Of a DNA stretch of 64,000 bases, positions 50,228-60,735 are shown one piece after another. Within the stretch, counting starts at the first letter, position 1. The number at the start of each line of letters is the position of its first letter. Source of the DNA: Candida dubliniensis CD36 (lineage: Eukaryota; Ascomycota; Pichiomycetes; Serinales; Debaryomycetaceae). Made by a program: the position numbers and the translations under genes. Location: positions 587,501 to 651,500 of the forward strand of contig NC_012863.1 in the NCBI RefSeq assembly GCF_000026945.1, given 5' to 3'. A model generated the notes under the pieces. The model was not told where the DNA came from and ran no database searches. It worked only from the letters and a program-made list of their open reading frames with translations.

Positions 50228-52578
50228 GCTTATAGGTTGAACTTGTTTCGTGTATCAAAAAATAAAAACACTCTTTAATCAAGAGACAAGATAATAAGGA
50301 ATGTTGATAGTATTTATATTCTCAAAATAACTTCAATACTCGAGGGTGAAAAATGAAAAGCAAGAAAAGAAAGAAAGATACCAAGAATCATATCATTATG
50401 AAATTATTGTTATTCTATCGTATCGGAAACCTCGCTCATTATACAAAAAATCCTTTTGTTTCTTTTTTTTTTTTCTTTATTTCTTTCTTGCTTCAAAGTG
50501 TAATTTTTTAAAGAAAAAAGTGGAACAAAAGTCTGCTTGTGTAAGTTCCATTCTTCTTCTTCTATCTCCATGATTTCACTACAATTAGAAAACCTACATA
50601 ATAATCCTTCTAGGTAAGTATGGATGCACTTATTGTTGCTTGTCTCACTTCATGTCGAAAGGTAAACCCGAGAGGTATGAGCGTAGTTTTGAAATGCCAG
50701 ACTACGTATAGAGAGTAATCAATGATTACAAAGCAAGTAAAATTATTATTTGCATCATTTTCACTGTTTCTGAAAAATATGTTCCCACAATACATACATT
50801 TCGACATGTTTGTGCTGATTTCTCCTCTCAACCCCCTCCCCCTCTCCCCCTTTTTTTTGTCGTCGTCGTCGTCGTCTTTCCTCAACTTTCAAAAGTATAT
50901 TTCAAGTATTTATTCCTAGAAAATACTTTTAAATTTGCACAGGCAATTTGACATATTAGCTGTTATAAAGTTGATTATAATAATGGCCAATGTATAGAGT
51001 TTTGTACGTTGACTAATTGAAAATATTAAGCACTCAAATCACAGTAATCGTCACACCACTCAGTGTGTGTGTGTACGTGTGTTTAAATATTCCACTCTCT
51101 GACTACCATACGAGTTAGCAAAAAATAAATTTTTGACGATTCCTAAACACCCGATATTGTCACAACTTAAGGGAAATTTTTAGTTCAAACGTTTATTAAT
51201 GTAAAGTGTTCTAGTATTTAGTTAATTTGATTGCTCATTGCGAAATGAAGAGATAATGGTACAAAGTCCAATTTGAAATGAATATGGAACGGAGAAAAAG
51301 TGCAAAAACAGAAGCTTATTTGACTCTCAAAAACAAAATCAAACGTCGATAGTCTGTTTTGAACAAACAATTTATTGTGGAAAAAAAAAGTGTGGAAACA
51401 GATACTAGCTATCAGTTAAAGCAAAAAGTAGACGATTAGTTCCAAAGATTCACTCCTGTACTATAGTTAGTGGATCCACTTGTTCAGGTACCACGTAATC
51501 ATCACTATTTATTATGGTTTTCTGTACCATTACAATGTGACACAAACGCTGGTAAAGTTAATATTCTTTTTCCTTTTCTTTTCTTTTTTCTTTCTTCTAC
51601 GCCAGAAATTTCTTGGATGCCTCGGCAAAGAAATTAGTTCTTTTGTTGCCTTCTATCCTTTTTGCTGTCTGCTATTATTTCGTAGCTTAATATAATACAT
51701 GTCTGAATGTTCCTTGCATTTTGAATTCTAATGGAAAGGTAAATTTTATTTTGTGCATCAATTGAGAAGTGTAATGAAAAGGGTGATTCCACAGTGGCCA
51801 AGTTACCTTGTATTGATCAAGACTAAGCTGCAAAAAAAAGATAGAAATAATAGAGTATTTTAAATATGTCGAGATGAAATTGCAGAATCGTCAATTTCTG
51901 ACGACCAATAGTGAATGAATGCGTTTTGTTTTTGTGTACCTTTAATTACGTTTCCATTTTTGGGAGACATATTGCACCACCTCAAGTCTCGCTTACCTCA
52001 CATTTAAATTGAAATAATAACTGTACATATTTAAATTGTACATGGCCTGAAACAAAGCTACGTTGGGTTTCTATAGCAAGTTCAATTTTCAATTCCTGAA
52101 GATTACGCTAAACGCCTCATTCAAGGATTCTCAAACACCCCTTAGCCTTGCAATATTCACTGCCAATCAATGACATTTGCAGTTCACAGGTCTTCTTTAC
52201 TTGCTCTATGCGGCCTTCTATCAAATTGTTTCTGGATTGCAATAGTGTATGTAAGTGATGTAACAAGATCAGATGTTATTCTGTATTCTGTAAAACATTA
52301 CATGAAAAATGAGGATAACTTGGCTTAGTTATTAATTATGAAAAATATTCTGCAAATTTTTAGTCCAAAATTTGATACCAAAATTATTCTTAATTTACTC
52401 ACCTATATCAGTCAGAAACCGTTTCGTTAACCTTGTAGTATCTATAAAAATAGGAAAAATAGTAAATAAAGACAATGATTAGAGTAAACATCTTGATCCT
52501 CTACATCCAAAGAATATAAATGCAAATGGTCAAACCTAGACTACTTAAAACCTACAGATTTTTGAAATTTCGAAAAAT
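50228..52578. other. Long intergenic region before tRNA-Thr
   Basis: About 2.35 kb with no gene I can support. It has a T run at 50465-50474, GTC repeats at 50860-50875, a TG tract near 51064-51080, and T/C-rich tracts near 51568-51596. Short open frames (65-91 codons) overlap each other or are low complexity. The region just upstream of the tRNA (52250-52570) is a place where yeast retroelements insert, but I found no clear terminal repeat or target duplication. Confidence 0.5.
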
Positions 52579-52650
52579 GCCTTTTTAGCTTAGTGGTAGA
52601 GCGTTGCACTTGTAATGCAAAGGTCGCTAGTTCAATTCTGGCAAGAGGCA
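52579..52650 (+). tRNA. tRNA-Thr, anticodon UGU
   Basis: The 72 bases fold into a complete cloverleaf. The acceptor stem pairs 52579-52585 with 52643-52649 (one T-G wobble) and the discriminator base is A. The D stem is GCTT/GAGC. The anticodon stem TTGCA/TGCAA encloses CTTGTAA, giving anticodon TGT for Thr ACA codons. The T arm is GCTAG/CTGGC with the loop TTCAATT. There is no intron. A T-rich stretch follows only at 52667-52672, a plausible Pol III terminator. Internal A and B boxes (TAGCTTAGTGG, and GTTCAATTC) are present. Confidence 0.97.
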
Positions 52651-52971
52651 TTCTTTTCAAGCCATTAAATTTTTTGATGTGATATAACACGAACCAATCA
52701 AGTTTATACACCCAAGTACTAGGACAACGATATCTGGTTGTTGTTATTACTTATTTTTTTGCTAATATTTTGGGGTTGATGAATTAAGAAAATTTGTTGT
52801 TGCCACTAAAATTAGCGATACAATACAAAAAACAATAAAACCAACAACAAAAAAAAAAAACACTCACTCAAATAAAAATGGGGTCGCTCTTTTTTTATCA
52901 CACCATCTCTACTTTTAGCCCATTTTTTTTTTTTAAAAAAGAATCCTTACAGAACCACAAATTAATATATC
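52651..52971. promoter_or_regulatory. tRNA-Thr to MGM1 region
   Basis: This 321-base gap holds the tRNA terminator and the MGM1 promoter, with an A run (52849-52860) and T-rich tracts at 52891-52897 and 52924-52934. No gene seen. Confidence 0.5.
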
Positions 52972-55662
52972 ATGATCCCAAGAAATGGACGACTAATAGT
53001 GAGAAGCAGAGCATTGCCGTTGCGAACATTTGTGTTATTAAGATCATCGGCATATAAAACCCACATCAAGAATGTGTCCACATTTGTCCCTACGAGAAAT
53101 TTAGGATTTCTTAAATTTATAACCAGAGCAGTCAAGATGCCTGCTTATATAGGTGGAACTATGGCAGCCGGAGGTACTTATGTTGCTTATAAAGTCGAAC
53201 AAGCAAGTAACTATACACAAGACAAACTATCAGCATTTAAGGATTTCGCGGATGGCGTTTTTGATAAAACCGGTGATTTCTTCAAAAACCTTGGCGGAAC
53301 TGATGGCGCAACAGGTGGCAATGGTGCAGAGGATGGAGCATCATCGGGTGGTATTGGAGGAGGAGGGGGAGGCAGTGGTGGCAACGATACAGCTACTGCT
53401 GTAGGTGCTACAGCTGCCGCGGTCGGTCTCACATCAGACGAGGATGAATCGACAGAAGCAGAAACAGACATCGAGGAAGAAGACGAAGAAACGTTGATTG
53501 AAGATGACAGTGACGATGACGATGATTTAGCAAGCGATGAGACAGACGATCATATGCTTAATTTGACAAGACAAATGATTGAAATAAGAAACCTTTTATC
53601 CAGCTTGAATCACGATGGAATTAAATTGCCATCAATTGTTGTTATTGGATCCCAATCTAGTGGTAAGTCTTCAGTTTTGGAAAGTATAGTGGGTCAAGAG
53701 TTTTTACCAAAAGGGTCAAATATGGTAACCAGAAGACCGATTGAATTGACATTGGTTAATACACCAGAAGCTGCTGCTAATGTGGCAGAATTCCCAGCTT
53801 TGAAAATGTATAATCTAACCGATTTCCAGCAAGTGCAAAAGGTTCTATTTGATTTGAATATGGCTGTACCTCCATCTGAATGTATTTCCAATGATCCCAT
53901 TCAAGTTACCATCAGATCACCAACCGTGCCTGATTTGTCCTTGGTAGATTTACCTGGATATATTCAAGTTGAGGCCGCTGATCAACCCACAGAATTGAAA
54001 AACAAAATCAGAGAATTATGTAATAGATATCTAGAACCACCGAATGTTATTTTGGCTATATCTGCTGCTGATGTTGATTTAGCAAATTCTGCTGCATTGA
54101 GAGCCTCAAGACTTGCAGATCCACGAGGAGAAAGGACAATTGGGGTTGTTACAAAATTGGATTTGGTTGATCCGGAACAAGCACGTAAAATATTGTTGAA
54201 CAAAAAGTACCCTTTGAGATTGGGATATGTGGGTGTCATTACCAAAGCCCCACATTCAAAAGCTACTACAAGTGGACTATTTTCTAGAAAACAAGTGACT
54301 GGGTATCAATCTTTTGTCGCTCAACAGAATTTTGAACATACTTTCTTGAAGGAAAACAAGGATGCATTTTTTGGATGCACGGTGGGCACCAGAAACTTGA
54401 AGAAAAAATTGATGAAAGTGTTAGAGAAAACCATGGCAGCTTCTTTACGACCAACTCATTTAGCAATACAACAAGAATTGGAAGAAACTTCATATCAATT
54501 TAAGGTAGAATTTAATGATCGTCCATTAACACCACAGATGTATTTGGCCAATAATATTGATATGCTCAAGTTAGGAACTAAAGATTTGAGCCATAACTTT
54601 TCAAGAAATGAATTGAAAGCAATTTTGAAGAACGCATTAGATCAAAAAGTCTTGGACTTAATGGCAGAACGGTATTGGAACAAGCCGTTTGAATTGAAGG
54701 GGTCTTTGGTTGAACCTGATTTACGTGAATTAACTCAAATAAATATCGACAATGACATTTATTGGCATAAGAAGTTGGACTTGACTACGTCATCATTGAC
54801 TAAGCTTGGGGTCGGGAGATTATCAACAAATTTGATCACAAATGCTTTGCTTACAGAAGTTGATAATTTAGTGGATAACACTCAATTACGAAACCATCCC
54901 ATGGCAAAATCAGCAGTACGCGAAGCCGCAAGATCAGTATTGGGGAATAAATATTACTCGACTGCTGATCAAGTTGAAAACTGTATCAAGCCATACAAGT
55001 ATGAGATTGAATTGGAGGACCGTGAATGGCAAACGTCCAAAGAAAATGCAGTCAATTTATTGAAAGAAGAAATGCGACAATGTGACGAGGTTTACCATGA
55101 TTTAAAGAGCCAGGTTGGAGGCAGAAAATTGCAACAGGTTGTGACTTATCTTGAGAGATTAAAGCAACAAAATGATTCAGATGTTGATTTAACAACCAAT
55201 GAAACATTAGGGTTTTCACCAACTTTGATTCAGCGTGGTAAAGAAGCGATTTTTCTCAAGGAAAGAATGTCCTTATTGAAAATGAGATACCAATTTGTCA
55301 AAAATTCCAAAAAATGTAAAAAGAAGGAGAACAAGTATCAATGTCCGGAAATATTTTTAGATGCAGTGACTTCGAAAATAACCTCTACTTCAATATTATT
55401 TTTGAATGTTGAGTTGTTGAGTGATTTTTATTACAACTTTCCTCGTGAGTTGGATTTAAAGTTCTTTAATAATTTGAGTAAAGAGGAAATAGAGAAATTT
55501 GCCAAAGAAGATCCAAAGATCAAAAAGCATATTGAATTACAAGAAAGAAAAGACTTATTGGAAAATGCTTTAAGCAAAGTTGAGAGTGTCTTAGCGGTCC
55601 AAAGAACAACACAAAAAGATAATACAGAGGATCGTAATAAGAAATCTGTTTTTGGTTGGTGA
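52972..55662 (+). CDS. MGM1: Mitochondrial dynamin-like GTPase MGM1 (OPA1)
   Basis: This 896-residue protein is Mgm1, which fuses mitochondrial inner membranes and shapes cristae. The N-terminus is a basic targeting sequence (about 1-50), followed by a membrane anchor near 57-73. A Gly-rich and then acidic linker follows (about 105-195). Within the linker, the small-residue segment at 139-153 could be the rhomboid (Pcp1) cleavage region that yields the short form; this is inferred. The dynamin GTPase has G1 GSQSSGKSS near 226, G3 DLPG near 326 and G4 TKLD near 397. Middle, paddle and GED-like regions fill the rest. It converges with UTP17 over 108 bases. Confidence 0.95.
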   Translation: MIPRNGRLIVRSRALPLRTFVLLRSSAYKTHIKNVSTFVPTRNLGFLKFITRAVKMPAYIGGTMAAGGTYVAYKVEQASNYTQDKLSAFKDFADGVFDKTGDFFKNLGGTDGATGGNGAEDGASSGGIGGGGGGSGGNDTATAVGATAAAVGLTSDEDESTEAETDIEEEDEETLIEDDSDDDDDLASDETDDHMLNLTRQMIEIRNLLSSLNHDGIKLPSIVVIGSQSSGKSSVLESIVGQEFLPKGSNMVTRRPIELTLVNTPEAAANVAEFPALKMYNLTDFQQVQKVLFDLNMAVPPSECISNDPIQVTIRSPTVPDLSLVDLPGYIQVEAADQPTELKNKIRELCNRYLEPPNVILAISAADVDLANSAALRASRLADPRGERTIGVVTKLDLVDPEQARKILLNKKYPLRLGYVGVITKAPHSKATTSGLFSRKQVTGYQSFVAQQNFEHTFLKENKDAFFGCTVGTRNLKKKLMKVLEKTMAASLRPTHLAIQQELEETSYQFKVEFNDRPLTPQMYLANNIDMLKLGTKDLSHNFSRNELKAILKNALDQKVLDLMAERYWNKPFELKGSLVEPDLRELTQINIDNDIYWHKKLDLTTSSLTKLGVGRLSTNLITNALLTEVDNLVDNTQLRNHPMAKSAVREAARSVLGNKYYSTADQVENCIKPYKYEIELEDREWQTSKENAVNLLKEEMRQCDEVYHDLKSQVGGRKLQQVVTYLERLKQQNDSDVDLTTNETLGFSPTLIQRGKEAIFLKERMSLLKMRYQFVKNSKKCKKKENKYQCPEIFLDAVTSKITSTSILFLNVELLSDFYYNFPRELDLKFFNNLSKEEIEKFAKEDPKIKKHIELQERKDLLENALSKVESVLAVQRTTQKDNTEDRNKKSVFGW

Positions 55663-55770
55663 TTTTGCTCTAATTGTAAATAGTTTTAATGTTTGTTTCT
55701 TTTTCCTTAGTGTTTTTAATTTGTTGCAGCTATTGCTTATAGATGTGTATATGCGTTGTTTTATAATTGT

Positions 55771-58287
55771 CTATTTAAGTACATTAACTATACGTTCAAA
55801 TAATGACTCAACTTGAACACCTTCAATGTTTTGAAATATTGGTTGGAAAGTATGAAGATCAACCACTTTTGGAGAATATGCCACACTGTTGTCTATATCC
55901 ATTTCTCCTTCCTTATTTCCATTCTGCTGATGCCCAACAGTAGTCTTTACGTTTCTATCGTTTATTACGTCAGCAGTAGCTTGTGCAGTTATTAGCATGT
56001 TGTTGATTTCCTGGGTTAGACCAATTTCAACTGTTTCAGTTATTTCCTCATTACTATAAATTGTACCAGCCCGACAATCTAAATCGACAAATACAAACGA
56101 TGAGTTAAAATAACGAATCGATGAAATACCTTGGTCATGTAAGTGAACCCAAACTGGTTTTAATTGATTTGGCTTAAAGATTAAGATTTTAGATTTTATG
56201 GAAAGTGAATTGTCTTCATCAGAATAATAATTTAATGCCAAACATACCAATTTCCTAATGGGATCAATAGTAATCAAATTCTTAGCTCCAATAGTGGTGT
56301 TCACTTTGGCCACCAAGCTGGTCAATTCACCAGTGATCAAATCAAATGAAGATATTCTTGTTTTAGATAACACTATAAGATTATTATTGACAATGTTTAA
56401 TGATCTAACTCTGGATCCCGATAATGACGGAATTTTGAAATCAGGGATTTCTTCTAAATTCTTGGAATCAATGGTAAGAATGGAGCATTCATGACCAAGG
56501 AAAATCAATGAACTGTCATCAGACCAACTCAAAGCAACGGCATCAGATGACAATGCACTAGGAGCTCTTACTTTTCTTAGTGTCCATGCAGTTTGCTGAG
56601 ACCTTGCTGAAGTGGTTTTATATTGTTCTTTGGGCACACTAGGTCTCCAAATTCTCAAACCACCTTTATCATCAGCAGTTAAAAATGCCAACCCATTGAA
56701 ATAAGAAGTTGGAGCTGGGATCACGGCTAAAATAGGATTAGTTCCATGAGGATCAATAATTTTTGTTGTCAATTCCCAATGACCAGTTTTATTATTAATA
56801 CCACTGGTTGTGGTCTCTTTATGGCCGATATATTTCCAAAACTTTAATGCATATTGTTTTTCATTTTTTAATAATAAACTGTCAACTTCAGTATTGGTAA
56901 ATTCATCAAATGTACACATCCATTCTCCATCATGAGTGAATTTCAATAATGTGACCAGAGGATCCAATAGTTTAGTTTCTGATCTAACTTTACCGATACC
57001 CAATACTGGAGCACCATGTTGAATGAAATTTTGCTCATTCTTGAATAAATCAAATGATTGAATCAAGGCTCCATTGGGGAAATACATACTTTTCGTCTTT
57101 GGATGAATTTCAAACTGACTAGTATAATCGTACCTGATCTTGAATTTATCAAAATCTGAAGAACTGTTAATGAATTTCTTTTTCGTTTTGGAAAGGGTAG
57201 TGGCAATATTATGGGCAAATTTAGGTCTTATGGTATTGACAGATAAACGAGACACTAAATCGACGGCTGATAACACCAAGATTTCGTAATTATTGTTCAA
57301 ACTATCGACATTCAATTGCAATGAAATATAATCATCCTTATAGTTATCAATAGAGACCTTATCAATCACCCCATTCAATCTAGGCAAAAACTGTTTCTTT
57401 TCTGTTTCCAATTGCCAAAAGACTAATACTTTTTCCATACCACCGGAAAGTAAATAATTGTTATCGGCAGTGAACATTAACCCTTTGACTTGATCAAGAT
57501 GCCATTTCAAAACTCGCTGAGGTTTTGGAGTGTTCAACCCACCGTAGACTATTTGAATTGGACCAGCAGATGTACCAATGGCAACCATGGAATCATTAGA
57601 CACAGCTATTGATGTCACTGGGGATCGATACACAAATGGAATGGTTTCCTTGACGATATCGTTATCTGATAAATTTTCAATACTATCCACATTAAATATT
57701 CCCGATAAATCAAACAAGTTTATTTCGTTACTACTAGTAATAAATGCAATTTTTGTATTATCCAAGGAAGTTGCGAAATTTATTGAGTTGGCGACTTCAA
57801 CTATTGGAACAAGCGATTCCAGATTTCTATCAAAATAATTTATATAACGGGTATGTGGAGTTCCCTTTTTCTTTTCCTTTCTACCAGTAACAATAATGAA
57901 AAACAAATGTTTAACTGATATGACTGATAACAAAGGCAATGATGTACCCGATTGAGTTTTATTTATGTTGGTAGTAGATATTATTGGCTGAGAAACCTTA
58001 TCTTTCCAATTTACAGTCAATATTTCTCCAGAGCTTTTAAATAATAACACCTGATTTCCATTGGTAACATCTATTTTCAAATCAGCCAAGTCCTGTAAAT
58101 CTAACTCGATAGTCTTGATGCATTGTCGGGTTGAAATAAAATACACTCTTAATTGATGTGATAATGCCATGATCACATATCGACCATCTTGAGAAAAGAC
58201 AGATGCAGTTGCTTGTGAATAAGGCAAATATAATGGTTTACCTCCTGTGACCATGGATAATGACCATTCTGAAATAGCACTCGGCAT
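55771..58287 (-). CDS. UTP17: UTP17/NAN1, t-UTP subunit of the SSU processome
   Basis: This 838-residue WD40 protein matches Utp17/Nan1 (human WDR75), a member of the t-UTP/UtpA complex that binds nascent pre-rRNA and couples rDNA transcription to 18S processing. Two propeller-like halves are visible: an N-terminal one with QDGRYVIMALSHQLRVYFIS near 45, KWHLDQVKGLMFTADNNYLLSGG near 265, and EKVLVFWQLE; and a second with FTHDGEWMCTFDEF and ALSWSDDSSLIFLGH further on. I start at the ATG at 58287. Eleven codons upstream begin with TTG. Its promoter, shared with RPB10, has RRPE and PAC matches. Confidence 0.88.
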   Translation of the reverse strand: MPSAISEWSLSMVTGGKPLYLPYSQATASVFSQDGRYVIMALSHQLRVYFISTRQCIKTIELDLQDLADLKIDVTNGNQVLLFKSSGEILTVNWKDKVSQPIISTTNINKTQSGTSLPLLSVISVKHLFFIIVTGRKEKKKGTPHTRYINYFDRNLESLVPIVEVANSINFATSLDNTKIAFITSSNEINLFDLSGIFNVDSIENLSDNDIVKETIPFVYRSPVTSIAVSNDSMVAIGTSAGPIQIVYGGLNTPKPQRVLKWHLDQVKGLMFTADNNYLLSGGMEKVLVFWQLETEKKQFLPRLNGVIDKVSIDNYKDDYISLQLNVDSLNNNYEILVLSAVDLVSRLSVNTIRPKFAHNIATTLSKTKKKFINSSSDFDKFKIRYDYTSQFEIHPKTKSMYFPNGALIQSFDLFKNEQNFIQHGAPVLGIGKVRSETKLLDPLVTLLKFTHDGEWMCTFDEFTNTEVDSLLLKNEKQYALKFWKYIGHKETTTSGINNKTGHWELTTKIIDPHGTNPILAVIPAPTSYFNGLAFLTADDKGGLRIWRPSVPKEQYKTTSARSQQTAWTLRKVRAPSALSSDAVALSWSDDSSLIFLGHECSILTIDSKNLEEIPDFKIPSLSGSRVRSLNIVNNNLIVLSKTRISSFDLITGELTSLVAKVNTTIGAKNLITIDPIRKLVCLALNYYSDEDNSLSIKSKILIFKPNQLKPVWVHLHDQGISSIRYFNSSFVFVDLDCRAGTIYSNEEITETVEIGLTQEINNMLITAQATADVINDRNVKTTVGHQQNGNKEGEMDIDNSVAYSPKVVDLHTFQPIFQNIEGVQVESLFERIVNVLK

Positions 58288-58350
58288 GATTACAATAAAG
58301 TATAGATTCCCAGAATACAAAAAGTATGTTACGGTATTTGAAAAGTTTAT

Positions 58351-58397
58351 AAAATTTTTTTTATTTGATGAGATGGTTATAGTCTTTTGGAGATGAG
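58351..58397. promoter_or_regulatory. RRPE and two PAC elements, UTP17/RPB10 promoter
   Basis: AAAATTTTTT at 58351-58360 is followed by GATGAGATGG at 58367-58376, and a second GATGAG lies at 58392-58397. They are 65-110 bases upstream of UTP17 and within the 285-base divergent promoter shared with the polymerase subunit RPB10. This is the clearest PAC/RRPE pairing in the window. Confidence 0.6.
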
Positions 58398-58572
58398 AGC
58401 AGTAGTGTAACTTGGAACAGAAAAAATCGCATTTCCATCACATTTTTTTCATTCTTTTTTTTTTTTTTTTAACCAGCACAAAACATTATATCAAAAGTGA
58501 AGATTATTAATTAGATTCTCAACGCAAAGTGTTCTTCATCTATATTCAAATAACGAACCCAAACTTCAAATA

Positions 58573-58791
58573 ATGATTATCCCAATACGTTGTTTCTCAT
58601 GTGGTAAAGTGGTAGGTGATAAGTGGCAAACTTATTTGGATTATTTACAAGATGAAACCCTCAGTGAAGGTGATGCTTTGGACAAATTGAAATTAAAAAG
58701 ATATTGCTGTAGAAGAATGGTGTTGACACATGTTGATTTAATTGAAAAGTTTTTGAGATATAATCCATTAGAGAAGAAGGATATTAATTAA
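58573..58791 (+). CDS. RPB10: RNA polymerase I/II/III shared subunit RPB10
   Basis: This 72-residue protein is Rpb10 (RPABC5), a zinc-binding subunit common to all three nuclear RNA polymerases that helps anchor the alpha-like subunits. The zinc ligands Cys7, Cys10, Cys45 and Cys46 (the CFSCGK and YCCRRM motifs) are in place, as are DKWQTYL and the [14 protein letters not shown] helix. Length matches the family (about 70). It is divergent from UTP17 and convergent with CPS1. Confidence 0.97.
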   Translation: MIIPIRCFSCGKVVGDKWQTYLDYLQDETLSEGDALDKLKLKRYCCRRMVLTHVDLIEKFLRYNPLEKKDIN

Positions 58792-58992
58792 GGGGAGGTT
58801 TACCAGTATGGAATATTGAAAGGCTTGAGTTGAAAGAGATATATTATACAACATCTCAGATACATACAACAAAAGGTGGGAGAAAAGGTTCCGATTCATG
58901 TATTTCTAGATTATTAGTTTCATTTTTTTTTTTTTTATTGCGGCATTGAATATACATCAATTGTGTTTCTACTTGATTACAAACGTAAAGAC

Positions 58993-60735
58993 TTATTTAT
59001 TGTTTGCCTTCGCAGTGTCAATAGCTTGAATGTACTCATAGAACCAAGCTTGTAATTGCAAATGACTATCAAATGGCAATTTTTCATCAACACTGTGAAT
59101 GTGGGTATCGCCAATAAAATCACCAATAAAAGCTGGAGTAAATCTGAAAATGTTTCTAGTCAAGTTCCAGTAGTGTCTGGTATCAGTATTACCAGTCATA
59201 ATGGCTGGAGCACTGATAACAGGATATGTAATTTCTGGGAAAACCAAATCTTCATAAACGTGTCTAGTAACACCAGACAAGTACTTCCATACAGTGTCAT
59301 TGGTTGGTGTTACAGGAGCAGCATTCAAAAAACCAGCAAAGTTGCTTACATTAAACAAGCCTGAATCATTTTCAACTTTAAGAACATCTTTACCAAAAGC
59401 AGTAACGGACAAGTCATGTCTTTTTGCAACTTCGATGACTCTAGAAACGAAATGTTCTTGAACTTCAGCTACAGAACTACCAATAGCAACTCTATGGTTG
59501 ACCAATAACTTGACGTGTTCTGGCAAAGCGTTAGCCTTTTCACCACCTTTGATAATATCAAGGGCTTGAGAAGTTCTAATCAAGTATTTAGTCAATCTAT
59601 TTTTGGAGATTCCTTCGACTAATTTGGAATTAGCAAACTTGTCATAGCCTGCTCTTAAAATTGTCTTTTTGAAAGAAGATGGAATATTGTTTTTTGGATC
59701 ATGAAGAGCTAAGCATTGAGCGAAATTCAAAATTGGATTCTCTGGTGGTAAAAGTGGACTATATGGATCCTTTTCAATAACGTATCCCAATTCGGAAATA
59801 ATACCGATAGAGGTGTGATCAGGTGGGATAGACGAATGACCACCAGGGGTAGTCAATTCCACTTGAATGTCAACGTAACCCTTTTCAGCAGTACCTGGGA
59901 GGGCAACAATGGTGTTGGTCAATTCCTCAACAGTAAGTCCAGCACCTTCATCAATAAGAGCGTAAATGGAATCTTTACCAAAAGTTTCTTCCAAATATTT
60001 ACCGATATAAGCAGCACCATGATAACCGGAAGCTTCTTCATCAAAACCAAATGCAGCAAGAATAGATCTTTTTGGTTCATATCCTTTTGATAACAAAAGT
60101 TCCAAAGTTTCCAAAATAGCAATCAAGACGTTTTTGCAATCAGCTGCACCTCTTCCGTAAATATATTCACCATCGTAATGACCTTCAAATGGTGGATAAG
60201 TCCAGTCTTTAAGAGTATCTTTTTGGACTGGCACAGTGTCCTGATGGGCCGTCAATAAAATTGGTTTCAAAGATTTATCAGAACCTTTCCAATGATAAAC
60301 CAAACCATAAGTGTTAACCTTGGTAACTTTCAAGTTTTTGTAAACCAATGGGAAAGTTTCTTCCAAGTAATCATGGAACTTGGCAAATTTTGCCCATACT
60401 TCTGGAGCATCATCAACAGCTGGTTGTTTATCGAAAACTTGAGTATCAACTTGAATGGCACCAGCTAATTTTTTAATGGATTCCTTTTTGTATTTTTTAT
60501 CATGCAAGATTTGCAACACCGTTGAATTGTCTTTATAATAAGATTCTGGAGCAATTGGTTCATAAAGTGGACATAATGAACTTTCTTTTGGAATTGGGGT
60601 TGTTATAATTTTCAAGTAATTGAACAAATTAGTTGAAAATAAAGTAACCAATAAGGCAACAAATACAACTGAGCCAACAATGATTGATTTTCTTTTGTTA
60701 GATCTAAAGTTTTCATCCAATGGAAGTCCAATCAT
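58993..60735 (-). CDS. CPS1: Vacuolar carboxypeptidase S (M20 metallopeptidase)
   Basis: This 580-residue protein is carboxypeptidase S, a zinc-dependent M20 enzyme delivered to the vacuole lumen by the MVB pathway, where it trims peptides for nitrogen use. The short cytosolic N-terminus contains Lys residues (14, 16) that could be ubiquitinated for sorting, as in S. cerevisiae. A signal anchor spans about 18-38. Active-site segments are present: AHQDTVPV near 160, GRGAADCKN near 193, DEEASGYHGA near 228, and TTPGGHSSIPP near 300. I start at the ATG at 60735. The 35-codon upstream extension starts with GTG and is low-complexity Phe/Ser from a simple repeat. Confidence 0.92.
   Translation of the reverse strand: MIGLPLDENFRSNKRKSIIVGSVVFVALLVTLFSTNLFNYLKIITTPIPKESSLCPLYEPIAPESYYKDNSTVLQILHDKKYKKESIKKLAGAIQVDTQVFDKQPAVDDAPEVWAKFAKFHDYLEETFPLVYKNLKVTKVNTYGLVYHWKGSDKSLKPILLTAHQDTVPVQKDTLKDWTYPPFEGHYDGEYIYGRGAADCKNVLIAILETLELLLSKGYEPKRSILAAFGFDEEASGYHGAAYIGKYLEETFGKDSIYALIDEGAGLTVEELTNTIVALPGTAEKGYVDIQVELTTPGGHSSIPPDHTSIGIISELGYVIEKDPYSPLLPPENPILNFAQCLALHDPKNNIPSSFKKTILRAGYDKFANSKLVEGISKNRLTKYLIRTSQALDIIKGGEKANALPEHVKLLVNHRVAIGSSVAEVQEHFVSRVIEVAKRHDLSVTAFGKDVLKVENDSGLFNVSNFAGFLNAAPVTPTNDTVWKYLSGVTRHVYEDLVFPEITYPVISAPAIMTGNTDTRHYWNLTRNIFRFTPAFIGDFIGDTHIHSVDEKLPFDSHLQLQAWFYEYIQAIDTAKANNK

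Noticed and set aside
52250..52578. Possible retroelement remnant upstream of tRNA-Thr
   Set aside because: Position is typical for Pol III-targeted elements, but no terminal repeats or coding remnants were found.
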